From: Lacibacter sediminis
GTDB taxonomy: Bacteria; Bacteroidota; Bacteroidia; Chitinophagales; Chitinophagaceae
Direction of reading: 5' to 3'
DNA: 64,000 nucleotides
NCBI RefSeq assembly: GCF_014168535.1
Contig: NZ_CP060007.1
Location: 1,240,001 to 1,304,000, forward strand
The notes beneath the pieces were generated by a model. It was not told the origin of the DNA, made no database searches, and saw only the letters and a list, made by a program, of their open reading frames with translations. Both the position numbers and the translations under genes were made by a program. Positions 42,891 through 52,512 of the stretch are shown piece by piece; positions within the stretch are counted from its first letter, which is position 1, and every line of letters begins with the position of its first letter.

Positions 42891-45800
42891 ATGAAAAAAA
42901 TAGTAACGATACTTGTTCTGCTCCTTTCTGTTCAACAAATTTCTGCACAGGTAACCGTGCAGAATCTTCGTTGTGAAATGCGGGTAAATCCACTTGGCAT
43001 CGAAGCGAAGCAACCACGCCTCAGTTGGCAGTTGCAAAGCATTCTTCGGAATGTAGTGCAAACAAGTTACCAGGTCATCGTTAGCAGCAGTGTACAAAAC
43101 CTGCAACAGAATAAAGGCGATGTATGGAAATCGGCTGTGATAAACAGAAATCAAAGCTTGCATGTGCAATACAATGGTGCAGCATTACAACCGGGCAAAA
43201 AATATTTCTGGAAAGTAATTGTGCAAACCAATAAAGGTGCAGCGCAAACAAATCAAACTGCATTCTTCTCAATCGGACTTGCTAAAGAACAGTGGAAAGC
43301 AAAATGGATTGGTTATGATCAGGCATCTGCATGGGATAGTGTTACGCAATGGAGCAGGTTAAGTGCAAGATACCTGCGCAAAGAATTTGCAGGCAAACCA
43401 GCGGTGAAACGGGCAACAGCTTATATCTCCGGTTTAGGAATGTATGAGTTGTATATTAATGGAACAAAGATCGGCGACCAGGTGCTGGCACCTAATCCAA
43501 CTGACTATCGCAAAACTTATTTCTACAATACACATGATGTAACGGCACAGATCAAAGCAGGTAGTAACGCTATTGCTGCAGTGCTGGGTAACGGACGTTT
43601 CTTTACTATGCGTCAGAATTACAAAACACAAAAGCATAACACATTCGGTTTCCCAAAATTATTGTTACAGTTAGAAATCGAATACACAGATGGAACAACA
43701 AAAACAGTAGTAAGTGATGAAAGCTGGAAATTAAATGTAGATGGCCCTATCCGTACCAATAACGAATATGATGGTGAAGAATACGATGCAACAAAAGAAT
43801 TCAATGGCTGGACGAAAGCTGGCTTTAACGACAGCAAATGGATGCAACCCGAATTAGTGGAAGCGCCTCCAGGAAAACTGGTGGCACAAACCAACGAGCC
43901 GATGAAAGTGATGCAGACCGTCAAACCCATCTCTATCAAAAAAACAGCAAGCGGAAAGTATATCCTTGATATGGGGCAGAATTTTGCAGGATGGATCAAA
44001 CTGCAAAATATCAACGGAAAGAAAGGCAATAAAGTCACACTTCGTTTTGCAGAAAGTTTGCAACCTGATGGAGAAGTGTTTGTCAAAAACCTAAGAGATG
44101 CAAAGGTAACGAACATTTATACATTAAAAGGAACAGGTAACGAAAGCTGGCAACCATCTTTTGTATATAACGGTTTTCGTTATGTGGAAGTATCAGCTTT
44201 TCCTGGTACACCAACGCTCAACCAGTTTGAAGGAAAGCTGGTGTATGATGGCATTGAAACAACAGGATCGTTTCAAACATCAAACGACGTGTTGAATAGT
44301 ATTTATAAAAATGCATGGTGGGGCATTGCTTCAAATTATAAAGGCATGCCGGTTGATTGTCCGCAACGCAACGAACGTCAGCCATGGTTAGGTGATCGAA
44401 CAGTTGGATCACAAGGCGAGAGTTATATGTTCAACAATGCAAGCCTCTATGCAAAGTGGATGCAGGATATTGAAGATAGTCAGACAGATGAAGGAAGTAT
44501 TCCTGATGTGGCACCTGCATTCTGGAACTACTACAGTGATGATGTGACTTGGCCTGCCGCTTATTTCTTCATCACGAATAATCTGTACAACCAGTTTGGT
44601 GATGTGACGCCTATTCAAAAACATTATCCATCCATGAAGAAATGGATGATGTATATGAAGAGTAAGTACATGAAGAATTATATTGTTACACGTGATAAAT
44701 ATGGCGATTGGTGTGTGCCGCCTGAGAGTCTGAATCTGATTCATGCAAAGGACAGCAACCGTTTAACGGATGGCAAATTGATTGCAACGGCTTATTATTA
44801 CAAGTTGCTTTCGTATGTGCAACGGTTTGCCAACATCACAAATAATAAAGAAGATGCGAAGTATTATGGTTTATTGAGCGACAGTATCCGCACTGCATTT
44901 CAGCAGGAGTTTTACAATCCAAAACTGAAACAATACAGCAACAATACAGTTACTGCAAATCTGCTGCCGTTGTATTTTGGTATTTGCCCTGATTCATTAC
45001 GCACAGCGGTGTTTGAAAAGATCCGCATTAAAGTGCATGTGGAAAATCACGGACATATCAGTACGGGTCTCATTGGTTCGCAATGGATCATGCGTGGATT
45101 AACAGAGTATGGTTATCCTGATCTGGCGTACATCATGGCTTCCAACAAAACCTATCCCAGCTGGGGTTATATGGCCGAGAATGGTGCAACTACTATTTGG
45201 GAATTATGGAATGGTAATACCGCTGATCCCGGTATGAACAGTCAGAATCATGTGATGTTGTTGGGCGACCTGCTTACCTGGTTCTATGAAAATCTTGCTG
45301 GCATTCGTACAAATAAAACAGATGTTGCTTTTAAGAAGATCATCATGAAACCAACATTGCCTGCGGGTTTGGATTTTGTAAAAGCATCGTACAACAGTTT
45401 TCATGGATTGATCAAAAGCGAATGGAACAATTCAACTGATAAATTCGAATGGAAGATCAGCATACCTGCCAATACATCAGCCACTGTTTATATTCCTGCC
45501 AACAGCATAGAAGAAATTTCAGAAGGAGGAACAGCGATTGCAAATAACAAAGACATCAAATTCGTAAAAGAAGATGATGGGTCTGTTATTCTCGAAGTGC
45601 CTTCGGGCAATTATACATTTGTTCGTAATAAGAAATGGAGAAAAGGAATTGTAAAAGATGAATTTATTTTCGACCGTGCATCGTTTCCTGAAAGTCATGC
45701 TGCTACGATTGCAGAAACAGCAGAAGGATTGATTGCTTCATGGTTTGGCGGTACAAAGGAAGGCAACAAAGATGTGTGTATCTGGACAAGTCATTTCAAA

Positions 45801-46682
45801 AATGGCCAATGGACTGCTCCGGCAAAAGTTGCTGATGGTGTAATGAATGATACATTGCGTTATTCAACCTATAATCCTGTTTTGTTTTATGCACCCAATG
45901 GTGAGTTGTTATTGTTCTATAAAATAGGACCCAACGTTGCTGGCTGGACAGGTTGGTTGATACGCAGCAAAGACAACGGACACACATGGAGTAAACGGGA
46001 AGCATTACCGGAAGGATTTTTAGGGCCGATCAAAAATAAACCTGAGTTTATCAATGGGGTATTGCTTTGCCCAAGCAGCACAGAAAAAACCGGGTGGAAA
46101 GCGCATATCGAATTCACAACAGATTTCGGTAAAACATGGACGAAGACTGAGGCCATCAACGATCCGAAAATTTTACAAGCCATTCAGCCAAGTATTTTGA
46201 AATATGCAGATGGTCGTTTGCAGATTCTTTGTCGCAGCCGTAACACAACACTCAACGAAAGCTGGAGCAGTGATGGCGGTAAAACATGGAGCGAAATGAA
46301 AGCATCTGCATTGCCAAATAATAATTCAGGAACAGATGCAGTAACATTAAAAGATGGAAGACAGTTGCTGGTGTACAATCATAATTTGCCAAACGCATCA
46401 TGGGTGAATGGCAAAGGTCCACGTACGCCATTGAATGTTGCCATCAGCAAGGATGGAAAAGTGTGGAGTGCAGCATTGGTGCTGGAAGATTCACCCATCA
46501 GTCAGTATTCTTATCCATCTGTTATACAAACAAAAGACGGATTAGTACATATTGTTTACACATGGAGAAGAGAAAAGATCAAACATGTTGTGGTTGATCC
46601 GAACAAACTGGAGTTAAAAGAAATTGTAAACAAGCAATGGCCTGGTGTGAAAGAGACAGTTGGGAAAACAACGGATGATTGA
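42891..46682 (+). CDS. GH78 alpha-L-rhamnosidase fused to a sialidase-like (BNR) propeller
   Basis: A 1263-residue secreted fusion (signal peptide ending ISAQ). Residues 20 to about 920 form a complete GH78: NLRCEMRVNPLGIEAKQP, DESWKLNVDGP, VDCPQRNERQPWLGDRTV with the acid Glu, NGATTIWELWNG with the second Glu, and NHVMLLGDLLTWFYENLAG. Residues about 925-1260 form a BNR_2-type propeller with four Asp-box-like turns (SKDNGHTW, TTDFGKTW, SSDGGKTW, SKDGKVW), an ASFPESHAATIAE start, ILCRSRN and SYPSVIQTKDG. The classic sialidase FRIP motif was not seen. The chain would act twice on one substrate; alpha-rhamnosyl-Kdo of RG-II is a tempting candidate. Confidence 0.9.
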   Translation: MKKIVTILVLLLSVQQISAQVTVQNLRCEMRVNPLGIEAKQPRLSWQLQSILRNVVQTSYQVIVSSSVQNLQQNKGDVWKSAVINRNQSLHVQYNGAALQPGKKYFWKVIVQTNKGAAQTNQTAFFSIGLAKEQWKAKWIGYDQASAWDSVTQWSRLSARYLRKEFAGKPAVKRATAYISGLGMYELYINGTKIGDQVLAPNPTDYRKTYFYNTHDVTAQIKAGSNAIAAVLGNGRFFTMRQNYKTQKHNTFGFPKLLLQLEIEYTDGTTKTVVSDESWKLNVDGPIRTNNEYDGEEYDATKEFNGWTKAGFNDSKWMQPELVEAPPGKLVAQTNEPMKVMQTVKPISIKKTASGKYILDMGQNFAGWIKLQNINGKKGNKVTLRFAESLQPDGEVFVKNLRDAKVTNIYTLKGTGNESWQPSFVYNGFRYVEVSAFPGTPTLNQFEGKLVYDGIETTGSFQTSNDVLNSIYKNAWWGIASNYKGMPVDCPQRNERQPWLGDRTVGSQGESYMFNNASLYAKWMQDIEDSQTDEGSIPDVAPAFWNYYSDDVTWPAAYFFITNNLYNQFGDVTPIQKHYPSMKKWMMYMKSKYMKNYIVTRDKYGDWCVPPESLNLIHAKDSNRLTDGKLIATAYYYKLLSYVQRFANITNNKEDAKYYGLLSDSIRTAFQQEFYNPKLKQYSNNTVTANLLPLYFGICPDSLRTAVFEKIRIKVHVENHGHISTGLIGSQWIMRGLTEYGYPDLAYIMASNKTYPSWGYMAENGATTIWELWNGNTADPGMNSQNHVMLLGDLLTWFYENLAGIRTNKTDVAFKKIIMKPTLPAGLDFVKASYNSFHGLIKSEWNNSTDKFEWKISIPANTSATVYIPANSIEEISEGGTAIANNKDIKFVKEDDGSVILEVPSGNYTFVRNKKWRKGIVKDEFIFDRASFPESHAATIAETAEGLIASWFGGTKEGNKDVCIWTSHFKNGQWTAPAKVADGVMNDTLRYSTYNPVLFYAPNGELLLFYKIGPNVAGWTGWLIRSKDNGHTWSKREALPEGFLGPIKNKPEFINGVLLCPSSTEKTGWKAHIEFTTDFGKTWTKTEAINDPKILQAIQPSILKYADGRLQILCRSRNTTLNESWSSDGGKTWSEMKASALPNNNSGTDAVTLKDGRQLLVYNHNLPNASWVNGKGPRTPLNVAISKDGKVWSAALVLEDSPISQYSYPSVIQTKDGLVHIVYTWRREKIKHVVVDPNKLELKEIVNKQWPGVKETVGKTTDD

Positions 46683-46683
46683 G

Positions 46684-46710
46684 GAATGAGTGATGAGTAA
46701 TGAATGATGA
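46684..46710 (+). repeat. Dispersed repeat (GAATGAGTGATGAGTAATGA family)
   Basis: Short run of AATGAGTGATGAGTAATGA units just after the GH78 fusion. The same family forms the hairpin at 52511-52566 and the tail of the gene ending at 60845. Confidence 0.6.
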
Positions 46711-46729
46711 TTAGGGTTACTGTAAGTTG

Positions 46730-46745
46730 AAGAGTGCGACGCAAC
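46730..46745 (+). repeat. Copy of the AAGAGTGCGACGCAAC repeat
   Basis: AAGAGTGCGACGCAAC, identical at its core to 3136-3155 and, inverted, to 55334-55353. Lies 51 bases before the symporter start. Confidence 0.55.
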
Positions 46746-46796
46746 CGCAAATGATAGTAGCAATGCAGACGGCTACATAAAATATTATTCCAGACG

Positions 46797-48353
46797 ATGC
46801 ACAATTTGCCATTTATTGATCTTGCGGTGATTGCCGTGTACATGCTTGCCATGATCGGGATCGGCATGTATTTTTCACGCAAGAATAAAAACAGCGACCA
46901 GTTTACAAAAGCATCGGGAAAAATTCCGGGTTGGGCCATTGGTCTTTCTATCTACGCAACATTCTTAAGCAGCAATACATTCTTAGGTGTGCCGGGCAAA
47001 GCATTCGGCAGTAACTGGAATGCATTTGTGTTCAGCATCTCCATGCCGTTAGCTGCATGGATCGCATCCAAATATTTTGTTCCATTCTACCGCAATACCG
47101 GTGAAATATCTGCTTACACACATTTGGAAAAACGTTTCGGGCCGTGGGCAAGAACATACGCAGTGATCTGTTTCTTGTTGACACAGTTTGCACGCATGGG
47201 TTCCATCTTTTTTGGTATTGCATTAAGTCTGCAGGCACTCACCGGTTTCAGTATGCAATCGATCATGATCGTCATGGGCATTTGTATCATTATCTATACA
47301 GTGCTCGGTGGTATTGAAGCGGTGATCTGGACAGAAGTGGCACAAGGCATCATTAAAACATTGGGTGCATTACTCATTTTATTTTTAGTGGTGAAAGAAA
47401 TTCCTGGTGGTTTTGCTACGATAATTGATGTAGCAACCACTGATCATAAAACAAGCCTCGGCAGTTTCTCCCCCAATTTTACTGAATCAACTTTTTGGGT
47501 GGTGTTGTTTTATGGCTTCTTTATCAACCTGAATAATTTCGGGATGGATCAGAATTACATTCAACGTTATCATACAGCACAATCATCAAAGCAGGCGAGC
47601 AAATCAGTTTGGCTTTGTGTGTGGATCTATGTGCCGGCTTCTTTTTTATTCTTTGTGATCGGCACGGCATTGTATGCATTTTATCAAACGCAAGCGGGAT
47701 TGATCGATCCGGTAAAGTTACAGGTAGCTGCAGAGCGGTTAGGTGCTGCCGTTACTTCACCCGAAGTAAAAGAACTGGCTGCTTCATTAACGGCTGCAGA
47801 TTATGGTGATAAAGTGTTACCGTTTTTTATGGTGAATAATATACCAACAGGTTTGGTTGGTTTGATCGTATCTGCTTTGTTATCTGCCGCCATGAGCACC
47901 ATCAGCAGCAATATGAATGCATCGGCAACAGTATTCACAGTCGATATTTATCAGAAATATATTAAACCGGATATCACAGATAAACGCAAACTGTATCTGT
48001 TGCATGTATCAACCATTGCATTTGGTGTAGTTGGTTTGTGTACGGGTTTGGCAATGATCGGTTCAAAAAGTCTGCTCGATATCTGGTGGGAGCTGAGCGG
48101 CATTTTTGCAGGAGGCATGCTCGGTTTGTTTTTGCTGGGGCTTATCAGTCGCCAGGCAAAAAATGCTGCAGCAATAACGGCCGTTATCATTGGTATTATC
48201 GTTATCTTATGGATGACGTTCTCCGGCAGACTTGATGAGAACTACGCTTTCCTGCGAAATCCATTGCATAAGAACATGATCATTGTGGTGGGAACGTTGA
48301 GTATTTTCCTTACAGGTTTGCTCGTTACTAAACTACGGCCTTCGAAACAGTAA
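46797..48353 (+). CDS. Sodium:solute symporter (SSS family)
   Basis: This 518-residue inner-membrane protein has about 13-14 hydrophobic segments. Family features include the first helix IDLAVIAVYMLAMIGIGMYF, the loop SRKNKNSDQFTKASGKIPGW, YATFLSSNTFLGVPGKAF with a likely sodium-site Ser pair, and MSTISSNMNASATVFTVDIY. SSS carriers take up sugars, sugar acids and similar solutes with sodium. It heads the block of acid-sugar enzymes, so an acidic or deoxy sugar freed from pectin is a likely cargo. The substrate is not visible. Confidence 0.93.
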   Translation: MHNLPFIDLAVIAVYMLAMIGIGMYFSRKNKNSDQFTKASGKIPGWAIGLSIYATFLSSNTFLGVPGKAFGSNWNAFVFSISMPLAAWIASKYFVPFYRNTGEISAYTHLEKRFGPWARTYAVICFLLTQFARMGSIFFGIALSLQALTGFSMQSIMIVMGICIIIYTVLGGIEAVIWTEVAQGIIKTLGALLILFLVVKEIPGGFATIIDVATTDHKTSLGSFSPNFTESTFWVVLFYGFFINLNNFGMDQNYIQRYHTAQSSKQASKSVWLCVWIYVPASFLFFVIGTALYAFYQTQAGLIDPVKLQVAAERLGAAVTSPEVKELAASLTAADYGDKVLPFFMVNNIPTGLVGLIVSALLSAAMSTISSNMNASATVFTVDIYQKYIKPDITDKRKLYLLHVSTIAFGVVGLCTGLAMIGSKSLLDIWWELSGIFAGGMLGLFLLGLISRQAKNAAAITAVIIGIIVILWMTFSGRLDENYAFLRNPLHKNMIIVVGTLSIFLTGLLVTKLRPSKQ

Positions 48354-48435
48354 AATTGTACAGCAGAATAGTTAAATGCAACATTTTATAAGGAGTTGAA
48401 TGATTGCACATTTATGCACTCAAAAATTGGTTGTT

Positions 48436-49413
48436 ATGCCTGATAAAAAGTTTGTTCCGGTTATGATCACTCCCTACAACCTCAAAGCCGAGGTCGACCT
48501 GGATGTGGTAAGTACATTGATCGAATTTTATTTAGCTGCCGGTGTAAAGGGCTTCTTTGCCAACTGTCTTAGCAGCGAAATGTTCAGCATTACGGAAGAT
48601 GAGCGCTTGAACTTAACATCGCACATTGTAAAACAGGTAAGAGGTCGTGTACCTGTTGTTGCAACGGGATCGTTTGGGTATACCATTGCAGACAAATCTC
48701 AATTCATCAAGAAGATATATGATACAGGTATTGACGCTGCTATTATGATCACAGGTCATTTTGCAAAAGAAGAAGATAGTGATGATGTGTTGCTGCGCAA
48801 TTTCGAACAGATGTTCCAGGCAACAGGAAATATTCCGTTGGGAATGTATGAATGTCCTGCACCTTACAAACGCATCATCAGTCCTGCTGTATTTAAACAA
48901 TTACTTTCAGCTAATCGTTTGATCTATCATAAGGATACTTCTATCACACATGAAAATGTGCAGGCCAAGCTTGATGTGTTAAAAGATACACCGAATAATA
49001 TGGAGTTCTATGATGCACATACACCCAATGCTGCATTCAGTTTGCAAGCAGATGCAAAAGGTATGTCATCGATCTCCGGTAATTTTTATCCCGAAGTGAT
49101 GGTGTGGATGGTGAACAATGCAACCAACCCTGACAAACAGGAAGAAGTAAAATGGTTGCAGGAAGAGTTAACAAATGTTGATCCGCTTATTCATATTGCA
49201 TATCCCATGAGTGCAAAATATTTTTTGCAGAAACGTGGATTGCCTGTGCGTACCATCAGCCGTGCCGTTGCTAATAAATTAACACCCGATCAACGCAATA
49301 CACTTGATGATATTCATAATCGTTTTGAACATTGGTGTGAACGTTTAGGAATTCAGAAAGTAGATGTGCCATCAATTGCCGGTTCTGGTTTTAATGAAGA
49401 ATCTGTGTTTTAA
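48436..49413 (+). CDS. DapA-superfamily pyruvate aldolase/lyase with divergent pyruvate-binding motif
   Basis: About 325 residues from ATG 48436 (ATG 48400 is an alternative, with AGGAG only 4 bases before it). The TIM barrel keeps the Schiff-base Lys166 (LIYHKDTS) and the Tyr138 (GMYECPAPYKR), so it should form an enamine with a 2-oxo acid. The GTTGE pyruvate-binding motif of the family is replaced by NCLSSE (43-48), which sets it apart from the second copy at 50575. It lies between a symporter and an iron dehydrogenase. Cleavage of a 3-deoxy-2-keto sugar acid to pyruvate and an aldehyde is the likely job; a Dha or Kdo aldolase is one candidate. Confidence 0.85.
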   Translation: MPDKKFVPVMITPYNLKAEVDLDVVSTLIEFYLAAGVKGFFANCLSSEMFSITEDERLNLTSHIVKQVRGRVPVVATGSFGYTIADKSQFIKKIYDTGIDAAIMITGHFAKEEDSDDVLLRNFEQMFQATGNIPLGMYECPAPYKRIISPAVFKQLLSANRLIYHKDTSITHENVQAKLDVLKDTPNNMEFYDAHTPNAAFSLQADAKGMSSISGNFYPEVMVWMVNNATNPDKQEEVKWLQEELTNVDPLIHIAYPMSAKYFLQKRGLPVRTISRAVANKLTPDQRNTLDDIHNRFEHWCERLGIQKVDVPSIAGSGFNEESVF

Positions 49414-49423
49414 TTAATCATGT

Positions 49424-50575
49424 ATGTCTGTTCCTGTTTTTAAAATAATGTTTCCGGGTAAATTGGTAGTTGGTAACGGCACTCTGCCTCAATTGGCTGA
49501 TGATGTTCTGGAAATGAAACCATCGAAAATATTCATTGCAACGATTGCCCCTTTACAGAAAACAATTGATGCATTTATAGCTCCCTTTAAAGAGAAATCC
49601 ATTGAAGTGTTGATAGATACTTCCATTGTTGCCGAACCATCCTTCAGTGATTTTGAGACGTTGATGAAAAAGGTTACACCATTTAATCCGGATGTGGTGA
49701 TAGGTATTGGTGGCGGCAGTGTATTGGATATTTCAAAACTTGTTGCAGCACAGTTAGGCAATAAACAACAGCTAAGAGATTATGTCGGTATCGGTTTGTT
49801 GAAGGGAAGAAAAAAGAAACTCATTTGTGTACCTGCAACATCAGGCACAGGCAGTGAAGTGTCACCCAATGCAATTTTGGTGGATGATACAGATAATCAG
49901 AAGAAAGGTATTATCAGTCCCTACCTCGTTCCTGATATTGTGTATGTTGATCCGCTGCTGACTGTTTCTGTTCCACCAGCAATTACGGCTGCAACAGGGA
50001 TGGATGCACTCACACACTGTCTTGAAGCGTACACAAATAAATTTGCACAGCCGTTTATTGATCTGTTTGCATACGAAGGCATGCGTCTCATTGCAGCAAA
50101 TATTGTTACTGCAGTAAAAGACGGCAGCAATATTGAAGCAAGAGAAAAAGTTGCAACGGGCAGTTTGTACGGCGGTTTTTGTCTCGGTCCTGTGAATACA
50201 GCAGGCGTGCATGCATTATCGTATCCGTTGGGAAGTATGTATCATTTGGCACATGGCTTATCGAATGCTGTGTTATTGCCTTATGTGATGGAGTATAATA
50301 TTGTGGCTTCAGCAGATCGTTATGCTCATGTTGCAGTTGCATTGGGCTGCAAAAGAGAAGATGATGTATGGACTACAGCCAAAGCCGGTGTTGAGAAAAT
50401 AAAAGAATTGAATAAAGCCTGCGGCATTCCAACTACATTAAGAGAAGTGGGTGTCAAAGAAGAAACCATTCCGCAAATGGCGAGTGAAGCAATGAAGATC
50501 CAACGATTGCTGAAAAATAATCCAAGAGAAATTACAGAACAGGATGCGGTGAGCATTTTTAAATCGGCGTTTTAA
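49424..50575 (+). CDS. Iron-containing alcohol dehydrogenase (group III)
   Basis: This 383-residue cytoplasmic enzyme has the NAD-binding motif (VVIGIGGGSVLDISKLVA), PATSGTGSEVSPNAI, and the metal-binding acids and histidines in TGMDALTHCLEAY and HALSYPLGSMYHLAHGLSNAV. Members reduce aldehydes such as lactaldehyde or succinic semialdehyde to alcohols. Sandwiched between two DapA-like genes and followed by PdxA and a DUF1537 kinase, it may reduce the aldehyde released by the aldolase, for example a C4 uronic acid to threonate. Lactaldehyde reduction is the alternative if the aldolase cleaves a 6-deoxy sugar acid. Its stop overlaps the next start (TAATG). Confidence 0.92.
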   Translation: MSVPVFKIMFPGKLVVGNGTLPQLADDVLEMKPSKIFIATIAPLQKTIDAFIAPFKEKSIEVLIDTSIVAEPSFSDFETLMKKVTPFNPDVVIGIGGGSVLDISKLVAAQLGNKQQLRDYVGIGLLKGRKKKLICVPATSGTGSEVSPNAILVDDTDNQKKGIISPYLVPDIVYVDPLLTVSVPPAITAATGMDALTHCLEAYTNKFAQPFIDLFAYEGMRLIAANIVTAVKDGSNIEAREKVATGSLYGGFCLGPVNTAGVHALSYPLGSMYHLAHGLSNAVLLPYVMEYNIVASADRYAHVAVALGCKREDDVWTTAKAGVEKIKELNKACGIPTTLREVGVKEETIPQMASEAMKIQRLLKNNPREITEQDAVSIFKSAF

Positions 50576-51477
50576 TGAAGAAGAATAAAAAATTTAGTGG
50601 AGTAATTGTGCCGGCAGTAACACCGCTCACCAAAGCGTTGCAGATTGATGATGCAGCTGTTGGGAAATTATTTGATCAGTTTTATAAACATAACATCTCT
50701 CCGTTTATACTCGGTACAACAGGGGAGTCGGCTTCGTTGCCTGCTGATGTAAAAGAACAATATGTAAAATCAGCAGCGAAACATAAAAAGGCAGGCACAG
50801 TATTATACGCCGGTATTTCATCGAATGTAGTAGCTGAATCAATTGAATTTGCAGCGTTCTGTGCCGATCATGCGGTAGATGCAGTGGCAGCAACATTGCC
50901 ATCGTACTATGCGTTGACAGAAACGCAGATGAAAAACTATTTTGAAACATTGGCTGATGCGTCACCGTTACCGGTGATCATTTATAATATTCCTGCAACC
51001 ACGCACATGAGTATTCCGTTGCAGTTGATCGATGAGTTGAGTCATCACCCGAATATTATTGCAACAAAAGATTCAGAACGCAGTGATGAGCGATTAGTAC
51101 AATCATTGGCTTTATGGAAAGACCGTGAAGACTTTGGTCATTTTCTTGGCTGGGCTGCAAAATCAGCAGACGCATTGACTGGCGGCAGCGATGGTTTAAT
51201 TCCCAGTACAGGAAACTTAATGCCGGATATCTATGATGAAATGTTGAAAGCTGTTGAAGCAGGTGATCATGCAAAAGCGTACGACATGCAGAAACTGAGT
51301 GATGTCTACGGCAATCTTTACCAAAGTGGAAAAACATTAGGCGAAAGTTTATGGGCATTAAAAGCATTGATGCAGCAGAAAGGTTTGTGTGAAGATGTAG
51401 TGATGCCGCCGTTACACTCACTGAGTGAAGAAGAGAAACAAAGATTAATTCAATCGTACGAAGAAATAAAAAGATAA
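50575..51477 (+). CDS. DapA-superfamily aldolase/dehydratase, canonical motif
   Basis: The 300-residue protein is a canonical family member: GTTGESASL (47-51 core), Tyr137 in IIYNIPATTH and Schiff-base Lys165 in IIATKDSE. It should act on 2-oxo acids through a pyruvate enamine, as KDG aldolase, KDG-type dehydratase or N-acetylneuraminate lyase do. The start overlaps the dehydrogenase stop by one base and PdxA follows 6 bases later, so all are co-translated. Having two distinct DapA paralogues in one operon suggests two different 2-keto-3-deoxy acids are handled. Confidence 0.92.
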   Translation: MKKNKKFSGVIVPAVTPLTKALQIDDAAVGKLFDQFYKHNISPFILGTTGESASLPADVKEQYVKSAAKHKKAGTVLYAGISSNVVAESIEFAAFCADHAVDAVAATLPSYYALTETQMKNYFETLADASPLPVIIYNIPATTHMSIPLQLIDELSHHPNIIATKDSERSDERLVQSLALWKDREDFGHFLGWAAKSADALTGGSDGLIPSTGNLMPDIYDEMLKAVEAGDHAKAYDMQKLSDVYGNLYQSGKTLGESLWALKALMQQKGLCEDVVMPPLHSLSEEEKQRLIQSYEEIKR

Positions 51478-51483
51478 GTAATT

Positions 51484-52512
51484 ATGAGTTCGTTACCTGT
51501 TTTAGCCATTACAATGGGCGATCCTGCCAGCATCGGGCCCGAGATTGCAGTAAAAGCATTGTTGCAAAAAGAGATCCATTCCATCTGCAAACCAGTACTG
51601 GTTGGAGATGCAGCAGTGTTTCAACAGATCATTGATTTATTAAAGCTGAATGCAAAAGTGAATGCCATTTCAAAAGTTGCTGATGCAAAATTTGAATTGG
51701 GAACGATCGATGTGTATGATCTTGGTATTACAGACATCAATAAACTGGAGTTTGGAAAGATCAACGCCATGTGTGGCGAAGCATCATTCCAGGCAGTGAA
51801 AAAGGCGATTGAACTTGCACTAGCAAAAGAAGTAGATGGAACAGTAACAGGCCCCATCAACAAAAAATCGATCAACGAAGCCGGTCATCATTATGCCGGT
51901 CATACAGAAATTTATGCGCATTATACCGGCACAAAGAAATATGCAATGTTGTTGGTAGAGGATCATATCAATGTGATTCATGTCAGCACACATGTATCAT
52001 TACGACAAGCATGCGATTTGGTGAAGAAAGAACGCATTGTACAAGTGATTGAATTGATCGTTGACGGATTAAAACGTTTAGGCAAAACAAATTTGAAAAT
52101 AGGAGTGGCAGGATTAAATCCGCATGCTGGCGACAGTGGTTTGTTTGGAACGGAGGATGATGAAGAAATTTTGCCGGCAGTACTCGAAGCAAAACGATTG
52201 GGTTATGATGTAGAAGGTCCTGTACCTCCTGATACCATGTTTGCAAAAGCAGCGACAGGTGCGTATGGTGGAGTAGTGGCCATGTACCACGACCAGGGAC
52301 ATATTCCGTTCAAACTTGCAGGTTTTAAATGGAATGCAGAAAAGCAACAGATGGATAGTGTGAAAGGCGTGAACATCACCTTGGGCTTGCCGATCATCCG
52401 TACATCGGTTGATCATGGTACTGCATTTGAAATTGCAGGAAAAGGAATTGCCAGTGCAGATGCAATGGTCTTGGCAATTGAAAGTGCGGTGCAGTTGAGT
52501 AAACACAAATAA
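51484..52512 (+). CDS. pdxA: PdxA family 4-phosphate acid-sugar dehydrogenase (PdxA2-type)
   Basis: This 342-residue enzyme is a PdxA homologue: ITMGDPASIGPEI at the start, TGPINKKSINEAGHHYAGHTE, and metal-binding histidines at THVSLR (170), NPHAGD (214) and YHDQGH (269). PdxA oxidises and decarboxylates 4-phosphohydroxy-L-threonine; PdxA2 paralogues next to DUF1537 kinases do the same with D-threonate or erythronate 4-phosphate, giving dihydroxyacetone phosphate. Because the next gene is a DUF1537 kinase, the catabolic PdxA2 role is favoured over vitamin B6 synthesis. Cytoplasmic. Confidence 0.93.
   Translation: MSSLPVLAITMGDPASIGPEIAVKALLQKEIHSICKPVLVGDAAVFQQIIDLLKLNAKVNAISKVADAKFELGTIDVYDLGITDINKLEFGKINAMCGEASFQAVKKAIELALAKEVDGTVTGPINKKSINEAGHHYAGHTEIYAHYTGTKKYAMLLVEDHINVIHVSTHVSLRQACDLVKKERIVQVIELIVDGLKRLGKTNLKIGVAGLNPHAGDSGLFGTEDDEEILPAVLEAKRLGYDVEGPVPPDTMFAKAATGAYGGVVAMYHDQGHIPFKLAGFKWNAEKQQMDSVKGVNITLGLPIIRTSVDHGTAFEIAGKGIASADAMVLAIESAVQLSKHK

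Noticed and set aside
43619..44116. 165-residue minus-strand open frame inside the GH78 fusion
   Set aside because: It lies wholly within a clear GH78 coding region and has no recognisable domain; it is a shadow frame.
42891..46682. Frameshift or assembly join between GH78 and the propeller
   Set aside because: The frame is continuous with a short linker and both domains are complete, so a true fusion is more likely.
46684..46745. Possible CRISPR or tandem array in repeated ATGAGTAATGA units
   Set aside because: Units are short, irregular and lack spacers of even length; they are dispersed intergenic repeats.
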